DNA of 52,240 nt from Nitrosomonas communis (GTDB lineage Bacteria > Pseudomonadota > Gammaproteobacteria > Burkholderiales > Nitrosomonadaceae). Positions 8,995 to 17,492 of this stretch are shown piece by piece. The position numbers and the translations under genes were made by a program. The stretch's first letter is position 1. Every line of letters begins with the position of its first letter. The notes below the pieces were generated by a model. The model worked only from the letters and a program-made list of their open reading frames with translations, searched no databases and was not told where the DNA came from. The stretch spans positions 1-52,240 of the forward strand of contig NZ_FOUB01000026.1 of NCBI RefSeq assembly GCF_900114745.1, read 5' to 3'.

Positions 8995-9477
8995 TTAATC
9001 TATAGTAGGGAAGTACCGAATGCTATTTACGATATTTCCGCGCTCAATTCCAGTTACAGGTTTTTGTGTAGCAATATCTATGATCCAGAAATCACAATAG
9101 GAACCCGTCCGAAAGAAAAATGCATCGGTAGAAAACTGGATTTGATATTGACCGCCAGCGACCACCTTTAATTTTAAATCGGCTTGTGAAGTGAGAGGAG
9201 AACGCTGAAAAGCAGCTGTGATGGCACGTAGACCCGGCCGTAATGCAAGAGGTGTGCTCCAGCCATGTCGACCTGATATCACACGCTTGCCACCGACAGC
9301 TAAAACAAATGCCGTCAAGTCGTCAATTAGCAAGCGTTTTTCATTGAAACCCACCAGTGTGGCAAGTGAGTTTTCTTGATCAGTCGGAGCAACGTATTGA
9401 AGTTCAGGCGGAATGTAATGGTGTGTGGCGCAACCACCAAGAAGTACAATTGTGATCAGCAAAAGCCTGAGTCTCAT
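8995..9477 (-). CDS. Lipoprotein, tandem paralogue 2
   Basis: A 160-residue predicted lipoprotein, paralogous to the gene directly downstream. The lipobox is LGGC (residues 13-16), followed by ATHHYIPPELQYVAP. Conserved blocks are in the same order as in its partner, with roughly half of positions identical by eye. The C-terminal cysteine of the partner is replaced by arginine (GIERGN versus GIGCGN). The two genes plus the secreted protein at 7957-8469 form a minus-strand group between the two defence-like modules. Function unknown. Confidence 0.8.
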   Translation of the reverse strand: MRLRLLLITIVLLGGCATHHYIPPELQYVAPTDQENSLATLVGFNEKRLLIDDLTAFVLAVGGKRVISGRHGWSTPLALRPGLRAITAAFQRSPLTSQADLKLKVVAGGQYQIQFSTDAFFFRTGSYCDFWIIDIATQKPVTGIERGNIVNSIRYFPTID

Positions 9478-9960
9478 ATTTTAGCTTTCAAGTTAATGCT
9501 TGATTAACTCGCCGTAGTGGATCGCGTTTACTTACAACATAGTACATATATAGCGTAACCAGTTAAGAATGATTCAGAATGTATAGGATTTGAAAAGAGC
9601 ATCTCAACGGTTTGGTTTTGTTGTTTACGCAGTACTTTGGCGTATGCCCTTTTGTGCTAGATGAGACAATGAGAATACTCTTTGAATCATTTCTAGCTGG
9701 TTTTGCTATAATTTATGAAGACATACCTCATTCTAGATATTTAGAACTAAGGTTTCGCTCATGGTTCTCATGTTGCATTTGGTTAAGGAACTTAAGGAAT
9801 TGAGGTTTCTTTTACAGCTTTCTTTATATCGAACCCACGTTATTTACTCCTTGAGTATTACACTCATCTCGTATCTCGTTGAGATAGATTGTCAATTATG
9901 AGTGGTCAAATATGGACTCTATATTTGACAACATATCTCACCCATCACTATTTTCAGAAC
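9478..9960. other. Intergenic region with a solo transposon-like end
   Basis: No convincing gene. Positions 9821-9840 (TCTTTATATCGAACCCACGT) match the right end of the 170-bp element at 7593-7762, so this is probably the scar or one end of a related element. The open frames here are short and lack family features. Confidence 0.4.
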
Positions 9961-10821
9961 CTAAGGTTCTATCCATAAACCCATCCAGGCACCGTTTTCT
10001 GCGGCCAGCACTGTTTCGCATTCTTTTACCCAATCGGTTGGTGTAGCTTTATCAATCTGTATTTTTAGCTTAATGTTTTCAAGCCGATTGGCTGTTGCAC
10101 GGTAGATCGGGATCAGCTTGTCAAAGCGGGTTGCTTCGAGATGCGATACCACGACGCCACCTAGCGTGGTTAGCACAGCGGTAATGGCTGCCAGATCAAT
10201 ATTGAGAAGAGGGGATGCGGCGAGTGCAGCAATGATGGCAGCGAGAAGCGAAAGCATCCATTCCAGCGTATGTAATCGTTGGGAGTAGGTGTCATATCGC
10301 GTCGATCGATCGCGGTAATACTTGATTTGCTTATCTATCCGCAATTCCATATATTCATTTAGGCTCAGGTCTTGCCTGGGGCAATTTCCCAAACCCTTGG
10401 CCATTCGCTCAAAAAGAAGCAGATCATTTACCTTATTTTCAATCTCGCCTTTCTGATTCAGCAGAATTTTGTCGCGTGTTTGAGGATCATGGTATGAGCC
10501 AGTCTGGGTCGCGTAGAGAAAAGCCTCTCTTTTTAATGCTTCCGACGCGATGCGTGCACGCAAGTGGCGGTCGAGGACATCTTTGTTCAGCCATCTTGCA
10601 GTGATAAACGTAACAAACGCAAGACTGACCGCACTGAGTACAGCAAGGTAATTGGCAATGTTGGGGTTAATTTGCTGGACTGCGAATGCGGCAAATAAAG
10701 CGCCCAGGAATGAAGCGGTAAAAGTTGAATAACGTGCGCGATCTGTAGCTGATTTTAGGGCATTCGCTGTTTCTGACCAGACCGCCTGGCGGTCAGCAAC
10801 GGATTCTAGGATGGACATCAT
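9961..10821 (-). CDS. SLATT/DUF4231-type membrane protein (putative effector)
   Basis: A 286-residue protein with two pairs of hydrophobic helices, at residues about 31-80 and 187-235, separated by a charged soluble region. The end reads TDWVKECETVLAAENGAWMG, which fits the C-terminal acidic helix and Trp of SLATT proteins. SLATT proteins are predicted pore-forming membrane effectors partnered with nucleotide-sensing or nucleotide-producing proteins in bacterial conflict systems. Here the partners would be the TIR, pYEATS-TIR and TPR-S genes starting about 600 bp away on the opposite strand. An AGAGAGG Shine-Dalgarno precedes two adjacent ATG codons. Membrane topology is clear; the SLATT assignment is by pattern, not by search. 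Confidence 0.65.
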   Translation of the reverse strand: MMSILESVADRQAVWSETANALKSATDRARYSTFTASFLGALFAAFAVQQINPNIANYLAVLSAVSLAFVTFITARWLNKDVLDRHLRARIASEALKREAFLYATQTGSYHDPQTRDKILLNQKGEIENKVNDLLLFERMAKGLGNCPRQDLSLNEYMELRIDKQIKYYRDRSTRYDTYSQRLHTLEWMLSLLAAIIAALAASPLLNIDLAAITAVLTTLGGVVVSHLEATRFDKLIPIYRATANRLENIKLKIQIDKATPTDWVKECETVLAAENGAWMGLWIEP

Positions 10822-11205
10822 GACACCTCTCTTTCTTCCGAATGGTTGCAGATAGGCACTTATCCTTATCGTAGCTAAGTAATTTTTAGCTATTCAATTG
10901 TAATACTACAACTCATTGGAAAGCTGTTTTAAAATTGGGTTTCTTACAAGGTGAAAAAATATTTAGCTGTTAAAAGTACTTGCAGGTGGGGAGTATGCTT
11001 AGTAGAGTGTACTAGAAAGTTGTGAATAATTCTAATAGACCTTCCCTTTTCATCAATTCTTATCATTAGAGCTAGGCTATGTTTGAGAAAAATATCGAGC
11101 GATTGTGAAACCAGTTTCTTACTTTCATCAAAGATGAACATGTCATCCCGATTATTGATCCGGAATTGCTCAAGGTCGATATCGATGGTGAAACGTGTTT
11201 TGTTT
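10822..11205. other. Divergent intergenic region, with a possible gene fragment cut by a repeat
   Basis: The spacer between the SLATT gene and the TIR operon. On the plus strand, 11109-11222 reads NQFLTFIKDEHVIPIIDPEL and onward to a TAA that lies inside the repeat beginning at 11206. The peptide looks coding and may be the 5' remainder of a gene interrupted by that repeat. No family recognised. Confidence 0.3.
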
Positions 11206-11306
11206 TTCCATTTCTAAATTAAAAATGACGCGAAGGCGAGCCGCACACAGTATAAATAATACGGCAAGGTGAAGCCGACAAAGTCAGTTTTGATTTAGAA
11301 ATGGAA
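11206..11306 (-). repeat. MITE-like repeat, copy A
   Basis: A 101-bp element bounded by TTCCATTTCTAAATT and TGATTTAGAAATGGAA. The interior carries the family core GCGAAGGCGAGCCGC and CGGCAAGGTGAAGCCGACAA. It is in the opposite orientation to copies B, C and G. It lies 136 bp upstream of the TIR-like gene. Confidence 0.85.
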
Positions 11307-11442
11307 TTACCCTTATGTTGCGAAATAACTGGTAGAAAGGCTTGAAGTCAGCTTTGAATCCGAGGATAGCTTGAACACAGCCGCTGGTTGGCACCTTTTT
11401 CAAATCTGCTATGGCAAATAGGAAAAACGACAAGGAGGCTGA

Positions 11443-12132
11443 ATGAACATATTTCTCGCATTTGCATTCAGGGACGTGGACAAGCCTTTGGTCAGTTATA
11501 TAGATCGGCTGCTTGCGAGTCAATTCGTGCAAAGCAAAACAGGGGAAAACCTTGGCGGTGAGATGCTGACACCTGTAGTGCAAAAACGCATTGAAGATAG
11601 TGATGCACTAATAGCGCTGCTTACAAAACGTGATCAACTTGTTTCGGGTGGCTGGACTACCCATACATGGGTCAAAGACGAGTTAGCATGGGCACGTGGA
11701 AAAGGTAAACCGGCTATCGCGCTAATTGAGGAAGGTGTGGCCATAGACGGCATGTTCCAGCCTCATGAATATATTCCCTTGCAGCGGGAAAATCCGCTGG
11801 AGGCCATTTTGAGACTCGCAGAGACAGTGGCAGGCTGGCAGCAGGATGCTCGTCGATCGATCAAGGTACAGCTCGCCCCTGAAGATATTGCAGCAAAGCT
11901 GGGAGAGGGTGAGATTCCATGCCGGCATCGGCTCTGGCAAAAAGGTAAATTTACTGATTGGAAAGAAGTCATTCCGGTACCCGAAACTGGCGGCACATTT
12001 ATATATATTGACGGGGTGAGGGAAGATCAGCTTATCCAGATACGTGTGGAAGAACCAGGCAAAATCTGGCAATCACCAGCCACTTCACAGTGGATGATGA
12101 TTCAACTCAAGGCGGGAGGTACTAATAAATGA
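11443..12132 (+). CDS. TIR-like domain protein with C-terminal beta domain
   Basis: A 229-residue protein. Residues 1 to about 130 are a TIR-like Rossmann domain: MNIFLAFAFRDVDKPLV, an acidic strand IEDSDALIALLTKRD and the motif THTWVKDELAWARGKGKP, where E80 occupies the catalytic glutamate position of NAD-cleaving TIR domains. Residues about 138-225 form a smaller domain with Trp and Val rich strands and PETGGTFIYIDGV, probably a recognition or interaction domain. A strong AAGGAGG Shine-Dalgarno lies just upstream. The stop codon overlaps the next gene's start (ATGA), so the two products are translationally coupled and should act together. NAD hydrolysis or nucleotide signal synthesis is inferred from the fold. 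Confidence 0.75.
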   Translation: MNIFLAFAFRDVDKPLVSYIDRLLASQFVQSKTGENLGGEMLTPVVQKRIEDSDALIALLTKRDQLVSGGWTTHTWVKDELAWARGKGKPAIALIEEGVAIDGMFQPHEYIPLQRENPLEAILRLAETVAGWQQDARRSIKVQLAPEDIAAKLGEGEIPCRHRLWQKGKFTDWKEVIPVPETGGTFIYIDGVREDQLIQIRVEEPGKIWQSPATSQWMMIQLKAGGTNK

Positions 12133-12863
12133 GTATTCGTATCGAACAAAGCTCGACTTATGCAGGTGAAAGGCGGTGGAATTGGTCGGTATGGATCACC
12201 GGTTCCACGGCAGATCTGGACCAGATAGACCACGTAACGTATACCTTACATCCAACATTTCCTAACCCGGTCAGAGAAATTCATACAAGGAAAGGGGGAT
12301 TTCGATTAGAGTCCAATGGTTGGGGTGAATTTACCATTTATATTGATATTGCATACAAGGATGGTAAGCATCAACAACTCAGCCATGATCTGCGACTGAC
12401 GTCAGAGATTGATTCTGAAGATAACACGGAGCAAAAAGGTGCAGAGTTAACTTCCTACATGGGCAAAGTCGATGTAACTGTAAAACATCTTCCTCCAAAA
12501 ATGATATTCATTTCAGGAGGAGCTGCTGATGCCGAAGTATTAGGACGTCTACGTGAATCCTTGAAGAAGCTGAATCTGTGTATAAAGGATGCGACGGATG
12601 TTCCTGCCGGTATCCCATTGCAGACTTACATCGACAGCCTTATTGCCAAAGCAGATGTCGTCATCTTCCTGATATCTGGGCGCCCCAGTCTATGGCTTAG
12701 TCAGGAAATTGAATCTGCTAAACACAGTAACAAACCTTTGATACCGATCCTTGTCGGGCAAGATAGCCACCTGCCGGCCAGTTTGAATGAATATCAATAT
12801 TTCCGCATAGATAACCTAAACAATATCAGTGACTTAGCTCATAAATTATTGAAGTATCTCTAG
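12129..12863 (+). CDS. pYEATS-TIR fusion protein
   Basis: A 244-residue protein with two domains. Residues 5 to about 90 match the prokaryotic YEATS pattern: RWNWSVWITGSTADLDQIDH, VTYTLHPTFPNPV and GWGEFTIYIDIAYKDG. Residues about 123-244 are a TIR domain: PKMIFISGG, CIKDATDVPAG, ADVVIFLISGRPSLWLSQE (catalytic-position E193) and PLIPILVG. pYEATS is an immunoglobulin-like module that in bacteria is found with TIR, SLOG and other conflict-system domains, probably as a ligand or subunit recognition device. It overlaps the upstream TIR-like gene by 4 bp. Two TIR proteins in one operon, one carrying pYEATS, suggests an enzyme-plus-sensor pair. No membrane segment or signal peptide. Confidence 0.85.
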   Translation: MSIRIEQSSTYAGERRWNWSVWITGSTADLDQIDHVTYTLHPTFPNPVREIHTRKGGFRLESNGWGEFTIYIDIAYKDGKHQQLSHDLRLTSEIDSEDNTEQKGAELTSYMGKVDVTVKHLPPKMIFISGGAADAEVLGRLRESLKKLNLCIKDATDVPAGIPLQTYIDSLIAKADVVIFLISGRPSLWLSQEIESAKHSNKPLIPILVGQDSHLPASLNEYQYFRIDNLNNISDLAHKLLKYL

Positions 12864-12986
12864 TTTATGTTGCTAGGTTTTTACTGCAGAAGGGTATGTG
12901 CTTTGATGGGGTTGCAACACTAATTTGAGGTATTTGCTAGTTCTAAACTCAATAAGTTCAGTTCTTTGGGGTTCTGGAATAAATAA

Positions 12987-13087
12987 TTCCATTTCTAAAT
13001 CAAAACTGACATTGTCGGCTTCACCTTGCCGTATGATGGATACTGTCTGCGGCTAGCCTTCGCGTCATTTTTGATTTGGCAATGGAA
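12987..13087 (+). repeat. MITE-like repeat, copy B
   Basis: A 101-bp copy bounded by TTCCATTTCTAAATC and GATTTGGCAATGGAA, with core CGGCTTCACCTTGCCGTAT and GCCTTCGCGTCA. It lies between the pYEATS-TIR and TPR-S genes. Confidence 0.9.
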
Positions 13088-13167
13088 TAGGGTTTCGGAT
13101 ATTTTTTACCTGATGGTATATTCATTAACATTATGCTGAATCAGTTGCTTATCTAAAAGGTGTCGTC

Positions 13168-14586
13168 ATGAATCCTTATTGCTTTGTTATCACTTCGTTC
13201 GGTAAGAAAGAAAACCTCAATGACTTGAAGTTGAAACAGTTGGCGGGGCAGAATGATCCTGTGCAAAAGATTGATTTCGATAAAATCTACGATGATCTGA
13301 TCAAACCTGCCATTATTAAAGCGAACCTGGAGCCCTTAATAGAAAGAGAAGAAAAGGGCTTCGGGTCTATTCACAAGACGATGTACGAAAAAATCATTTT
13401 GTGTGAATTCTGCATCGCTGATCTGACTAATTTGAATCCGAATGCCTTTTATGAGCTCGGTATGCGTTATGCGGTTAAACCGTTTACCACGATTCCGATT
13501 ATCGCTTCTTCTCATTTTCCGCTGCCTTTCGACATTGGCTCTAACCGTACCTTTCCGTACCAGGTGGACAAGGATTTTAATCTGTCTGATAAAGAAAATG
13601 ACATAAACAAGCTGGCGGATATCCTGCAGCATGCCAAGAAAAGCAGATCAACCGACAGTCCGCTATATGACATGATCAATGGCATTGCTTTCCAAAATGC
13701 AGTGGCCCATGAAAAGACGGATATCTTCAGGGATAGAGTCAAATACGATGAAGAGATTAAAAAGGAATTAGCCTATGCCCGTAATTTAAAGAATAGTGAT
13801 CCGGGCAAGATTAAATCGTTACGAATTGAGGCTATTAATCGGGTGGCTGATAAATATAAGCCGCTTGAAAACATGGAAACAGCCGTATTGATCGATATCA
13901 TGATTTCCTATCGGAACATCGAGGCATTCAATGAAATGCATGACTTTATTAAGCAATTGCCCCGTTATGTGTTTGAAACCGTGATGGTGCAGGAGCAATA
14001 TGCTTTTGTTCTCAACCGGAACGGTGGCAAAGCCAAACCGGTTGATGAAGTGATGATACAGGAAGCTGAATCGGTTCTAAGAAAGCTGGAACAGGAAGAG
14101 AAGGCGAGCAGTGAATCCTATGGCATTTGGGGAAGAATCCACAAAGATAAATTTGAAAGGGCCTACAAAGCCGGCAATATCAATGAAGCTAAATTCCATT
14201 TGAAGAATGCCTTAAAGTATTATGAAAAGGGATTTGAATCTGATCCGCGTGATGCCTATCCAGGAGTCAATTATGTCACTTGCCTGGAACTGCTGGGAGA
14301 AAGGGAAAAAGCGCTGCGTTTAGCGCCTGCGGTAGAGTATGCTGTATGTGCCAAGATGAAACGAAAAACACCTGATTACTGGGACTATGCCACCTTGCTC
14401 GAATTGGCGGTGATCGAAAATAGATATTCCGAGGCTGAGGAATTTTTTTATGAGGCCAAACCTATGGCAATCGAAAGCTGGATGTTTGGCACAACAAGGG
14501 ACAATCTGAATAAAATCCTCAATTTCAGAAAAGAGCGGAATGAAGATACGGTCGAGCTAGAAAAAGTGATCAGTTTATTTGGTTAG
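13168..14586 (+). CDS. Deoxyribosyltransferase/TIR-like domain fused to TPR-S (TRAFs-binding, DUF4071-like) region
   Basis: A 472-residue cytoplasmic protein. Residues 1 to about 120 are a Rossmann-like domain starting MNPYCFVITSFGKKE and carrying CEFCIADLTNLNPNAFYELG (79-98), the D..N.N..YELG pattern shared by nucleoside 2-deoxyribosyltransferase-like and related nucleotide-processing domains; E96 is the likely active residue. From about 185 to the end the protein is alpha-helical with repeats of the TPR type, for example GIWGRIHKDKFERAYKAGN, NEAKFHLKNALKYYEKGFES and PGVNYVTCLELLGEREKAL. This arrangement matches the bacterial TPR-S/TRAFs-binding family, related to the central region of animal ASK kinases. 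It follows the TIR and pYEATS-TIR genes on the same strand after a MITE copy. A role in a nucleotide-based defence relay is inferred. Confidence 0.75.
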   Translation: MNPYCFVITSFGKKENLNDLKLKQLAGQNDPVQKIDFDKIYDDLIKPAIIKANLEPLIEREEKGFGSIHKTMYEKIILCEFCIADLTNLNPNAFYELGMRYAVKPFTTIPIIASSHFPLPFDIGSNRTFPYQVDKDFNLSDKENDINKLADILQHAKKSRSTDSPLYDMINGIAFQNAVAHEKTDIFRDRVKYDEEIKKELAYARNLKNSDPGKIKSLRIEAINRVADKYKPLENMETAVLIDIMISYRNIEAFNEMHDFIKQLPRYVFETVMVQEQYAFVLNRNGGKAKPVDEVMIQEAESVLRKLEQEEKASSESYGIWGRIHKDKFERAYKAGNINEAKFHLKNALKYYEKGFESDPRDAYPGVNYVTCLELLGEREKALRLAPAVEYAVCAKMKRKTPDYWDYATLLELAVIENRYSEAEEFFYEAKPMAIESWMFGTTRDNLNKILNFRKERNEDTVELEKVISLFG

Positions 14587-14671
14587 AGTACACTTGTGGA
14601 AATTGACTTTGATTTCTGAAAACATGGCACATTGGCTGCCCATATAGCATCGCTGCTCTTGCAACATCTTA

Positions 14672-14772
14672 TTCCATTGCTAAATCAAAACCGACTTTGT
14701 CGGCTTCACCTTGCCGTATTATTTATACTATCTGCAGCTCGCCTTCGCGTCATTTTTGATTTGAAAATGGAA
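14672..14772 (+). repeat. MITE-like repeat, copy C
   Basis: A 101-bp copy bounded by TTCCATTGCTAAATC and GATTTGAAAATGGAA, in the same orientation as copies B and G. It sits 85 bp after the TPR-S gene stop and marks the right edge of the defence-like island. Confidence 0.9.
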
Positions 14773-14933
14773 TTAGTGAGTTTCCGTATTCCATATTATT
14801 TCCTTTAATTAAGCTGAACAAGCCTATTTCAGCTTTTTTCTTTTTGTTGTGGAATACATGAAAAGTACTGCAATTTCATAAATCAGTAATATTGATTACT
14901 TTGAGGCATAAAACCAATCTATTTTCAGCCGCC

Positions 14934-15125
14934 ATGAATTGCCCTAAGAAGATATTAGAGAATCTGGGGAAATCTGCTATAACTAACGTTACCAACTGGC
15001 AGGATTACGTATTGGTCGATGGTAATATTTTGTTAGTAATGAATAATGAACCTTGCAGACATATCACGACTCGTACTATTCAAGATAATGGAAAAACCCT
15101 GAACAGGAAATGTCGATTGAGATAA
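14934..15125 (+). CDS. Possible small protein upstream of htpX-like gene
   Basis: A 63-residue open frame from the ATG at 14934, containing NVTNWQDYVLVDGNILLVMN and ending three bases before the next start codon. The close spacing argues for a real leader gene, but there is no good Shine-Dalgarno and no family I recognise. It could equally be chance. Confidence 0.25.
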   Translation: MNCPKKILENLGKSAITNVTNWQDYVLVDGNILLVMNNEPCRHITTRTIQDNGKTLNRKCRLR

Positions 15126-15128
15126 ATC

Positions 15129-16064
15129 ATGTTAAGTATTCGTGCACATTCTTGGATTAACCGCTTACAAACTTTCCTGCTGATTTGTTTGCTGCTAGGT
15201 ATTTTTATTCTTGCTGGCTGGTTATTATTTGGCGAAGATGGTTTGTGGTTAATTGCTTTGATCAGTGTGGTCATTGTGCTGATAGAACCTACATTAGGTT
15301 CGCGATTGACACTGGCGCTCTACCGCGCCCGTCCCATTGCACGCCATGAAGCGCCAGAATTATGGCAAATAATGACGTTTCTCGCAGCACGTGCTGAATT
15401 GAACAATGTGCCAACGCTATACTATGTAGCAAGCCCCATGGTCAATGCATTCACTGTCGGTAGCCGGGAGCAGGCTGCTATCGCGCTTACTGATGGTTTG
15501 TTGCGTTATTTGTCGACACGTGAGCTTGCTGCTGTGCTGGCTCATGAAACTGCTCACGTCGCAAATGGTGATCTTTTAGTGATGGGGTTAGCAGATTATA
15601 TTAGTCGTTTGACAAGCATGCTGGCACTGGTTGGCCAGATACTATTATTTTTGGCGCTACCTTCTATTCTGCTTGGTTACGCGACCATCAACTGGGCTGT
15701 GCTGCTTCTGCTGCTTTTCTCCCCTCATCTGGTTTTACTGTTGCAACTGGGGCTTTCGCGTGTGCGGGAATTTAACGCTGATCTAAAGGCGAGCGAACTT
15801 ACCAAAGATCCCGAAGCACTAGCATTGGCGCTTGCCAAGATCGAACGAGTCAGCCAGTCTTGGCGTGCCGTATTGATTCCTGGCTGGGGCAATCCTCAAC
15901 CTTCCTGGCTCAGAACACATCCTGCGACGGAAGAACGTATTAATCGTTTACTATCACTTCGCGCTACTTCCAATATTCAGTGGCCTGCTCAGCCCATTTC
16001 CTATACATCGCATGAGCCGGTGCGTTCTTCGCCGCGCTGGTATTTTGGTGGTTTCTGGCGCTAG
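15129..16064 (+). CDS. HtpX-like M48 family zinc metalloprotease
   Basis: A 311-residue inner-membrane protease. Two hydrophobic helices (about 14-35 and 39-53) anchor the N-terminus. The zinc motif HETAH is at 139-143, and the downstream glutamate ligand lies in REFNADLKASELTKDPEAL. Two further membrane segments (about 155-180 and 184-207) lie between these, as in HtpX. The C-terminal LRTHPATEERINRL is the usual HP..eR end of M48 proteases. Such enzymes degrade misfolded membrane proteins. The neighbour, convergent with a 12-bp gap, is a DegS/HtrA-like protease, so the locus handles envelope protein quality. Paralogues of HtpX exist, so I do not assign the symbol firmly. Confidence 0.88.
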   Translation: MLSIRAHSWINRLQTFLLICLLLGIFILAGWLLFGEDGLWLIALISVVIVLIEPTLGSRLTLALYRARPIARHEAPELWQIMTFLAARAELNNVPTLYYVASPMVNAFTVGSREQAAIALTDGLLRYLSTRELAAVLAHETAHVANGDLLVMGLADYISRLTSMLALVGQILLFLALPSILLGYATINWAVLLLLLFSPHLVLLLQLGLSRVREFNADLKASELTKDPEALALALAKIERVSQSWRAVLIPGWGNPQPSWLRTHPATEERINRLLSLRATSNIQWPAQPISYTSHEPVRSSPRWYFGGFWR

Positions 16065-16076
16065 CCTGTGCAAAAT

Positions 16077-17228
16077 TTACACGCCTGGCTGGAGAATGAC
16101 GTCGATCTCTTTTGTCTGCCCATCGTGCATGATGGTCAGCTGCACTATATCGCCCACGTTGAAATCATCTATCATTGCTAGCAGCTTAGAAACAGAATCT
16201 ACCTGCTTACCTTGAATGGCTACGATCACATCCTTTGGAATGATGCCGCCATCTGGCGTTAAGGTTGCGCCTTTCAAGCCCGCTTTATCAGCCGCTGAAT
16301 CAGGTTTTACACGGAACACGACTACCCCCTCAATATCCAGCATGGCTGTAATGCGAGCGTTGAGGCGTTCATCGACTTCAATGCCCAGAGTCGGGCGTAT
16401 ATATTTACCCTTGGCAATGATTTGGGGTACCACGCGCATCACAGTGTCGACCGGTACGGCGAAGCCGATACCAACAGATGCTCCACTTGGACTATATATT
16501 GCTGTGTTAATGCCAATCAGGCGCCCCGCGGAATCCAGCAGAGGTCCGCCCGAATTACCAGGGTTGATAGCTGCATCGGTCTGAATTAAATGTTGAATGG
16601 AAGTAGTACCGCTTTCGCTAGGGAGCGAGCGGTCCAGTGCAGAGATAATACCAGTGGTCAGTGTCCAGTCGAGCCCAAAAGGATTGCCAATGGCAAAGAC
16701 TTTTTGTCCCACTTTTAAATCATGACTCGTGCCAATTGGAACAGGAGGAGGGCGTTTAAAACCTATACCGATTCTTAAGACAGCTATATCATGTGCTGGA
16801 CTCACACCTACTAGCGCAGCTTTATAATCACGCCCATCAGCCAGCTTAATCGTTGCTTCACTGGCTCCCTCGATCACATGGAAATTAGTAACGACATGAC
16901 CAGCATCATCCCACATAAAGCCCGAGCCTGTGCCTCTAGGAATGGCAAAAACATTGCGTGTCCAGATATCTTGAACTAGCCTGGATGTTGAGATAAATAC
17001 CACCGAGTCACGAGATTTTTCGAAAAGCTCAATAGTCGCACGTTCGTCTGTGGCAAGATCGCCGCGCGCAGTCACCGTGCGGACACTACTATATTCAGGT
17101 GTGAAAAGTGACTCGATCATGGGTAACGACCACCATAGCAGCATCAAGGTAATAATAGCCAGCGTCAACGCTGTCAGTCGGCGCACAAAGGGATCATAAC
17201 CTGGAGGGCGAGGGGGGGTGGGGAGCAT
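16077..17228 (-). CDS. DegS/HtrA-like membrane-anchored serine protease
   Basis: A 383-residue trypsin-type periplasmic protease. One N-terminal membrane anchor (about 17-38) follows a proline-rich cytoplasmic start. The catalytic triad is H117 in VVTNFHVIEG, D147 in AHDIAVLRI and S226 in NPGNSGGP. A single PDZ domain fills the last 100 residues (VKPDSAADKAGLKGA...). One PDZ and an uncleaved anchor match DegS/AlgW, which begin the sigma-E envelope stress cascade, rather than the two-PDZ DegP. The length fits DegS-type proteins. It has its own promoter region shared divergently with the DUF2147 gene. Confidence 0.9.
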   Translation of the reverse strand: MLPTPPRPPGYDPFVRRLTALTLAIITLMLLWWSLPMIESLFTPEYSSVRTVTARGDLATDERATIELFEKSRDSVVFISTSRLVQDIWTRNVFAIPRGTGSGFMWDDAGHVVTNFHVIEGASEATIKLADGRDYKAALVGVSPAHDIAVLRIGIGFKRPPPVPIGTSHDLKVGQKVFAIGNPFGLDWTLTTGIISALDRSLPSESGTTSIQHLIQTDAAINPGNSGGPLLDSAGRLIGINTAIYSPSGASVGIGFAVPVDTVMRVVPQIIAKGKYIRPTLGIEVDERLNARITAMLDIEGVVVFRVKPDSAADKAGLKGATLTPDGGIIPKDVIVAIQGKQVDSVSKLLAMIDDFNVGDIVQLTIMHDGQTKEIDVILQPGV

Positions 17229-17492
17229 AATGATTTCTCTTTGTAATGAAAATTGTTTATGACTGAGATAAGATCTAGGACACTACATTCTAGTAAGAAA
17301 GCTTACAGCTGAACAGTGAAAATAGTCCTGCAAAAATTCAAAAAACTATGGTTAAACGATTAACTATAAGTCTATGACATGGCTTTCCATTTTTTGGTAT
17401 ATTGAGCGAATGAAGAACTGGTTCCTATCTGGCGATGTCTGATTTTGCTAGGTAGTTTTACTTTTTAAAATAGACTTTATAGACAGTACGCC

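Noticed and set aside
10944..11141. 65-codon minus-strand frame upstream of the SLATT gene
   Set aside because: No family features and no ribosome site; the plus-strand fragment at 11109-11222 is more protein-like.
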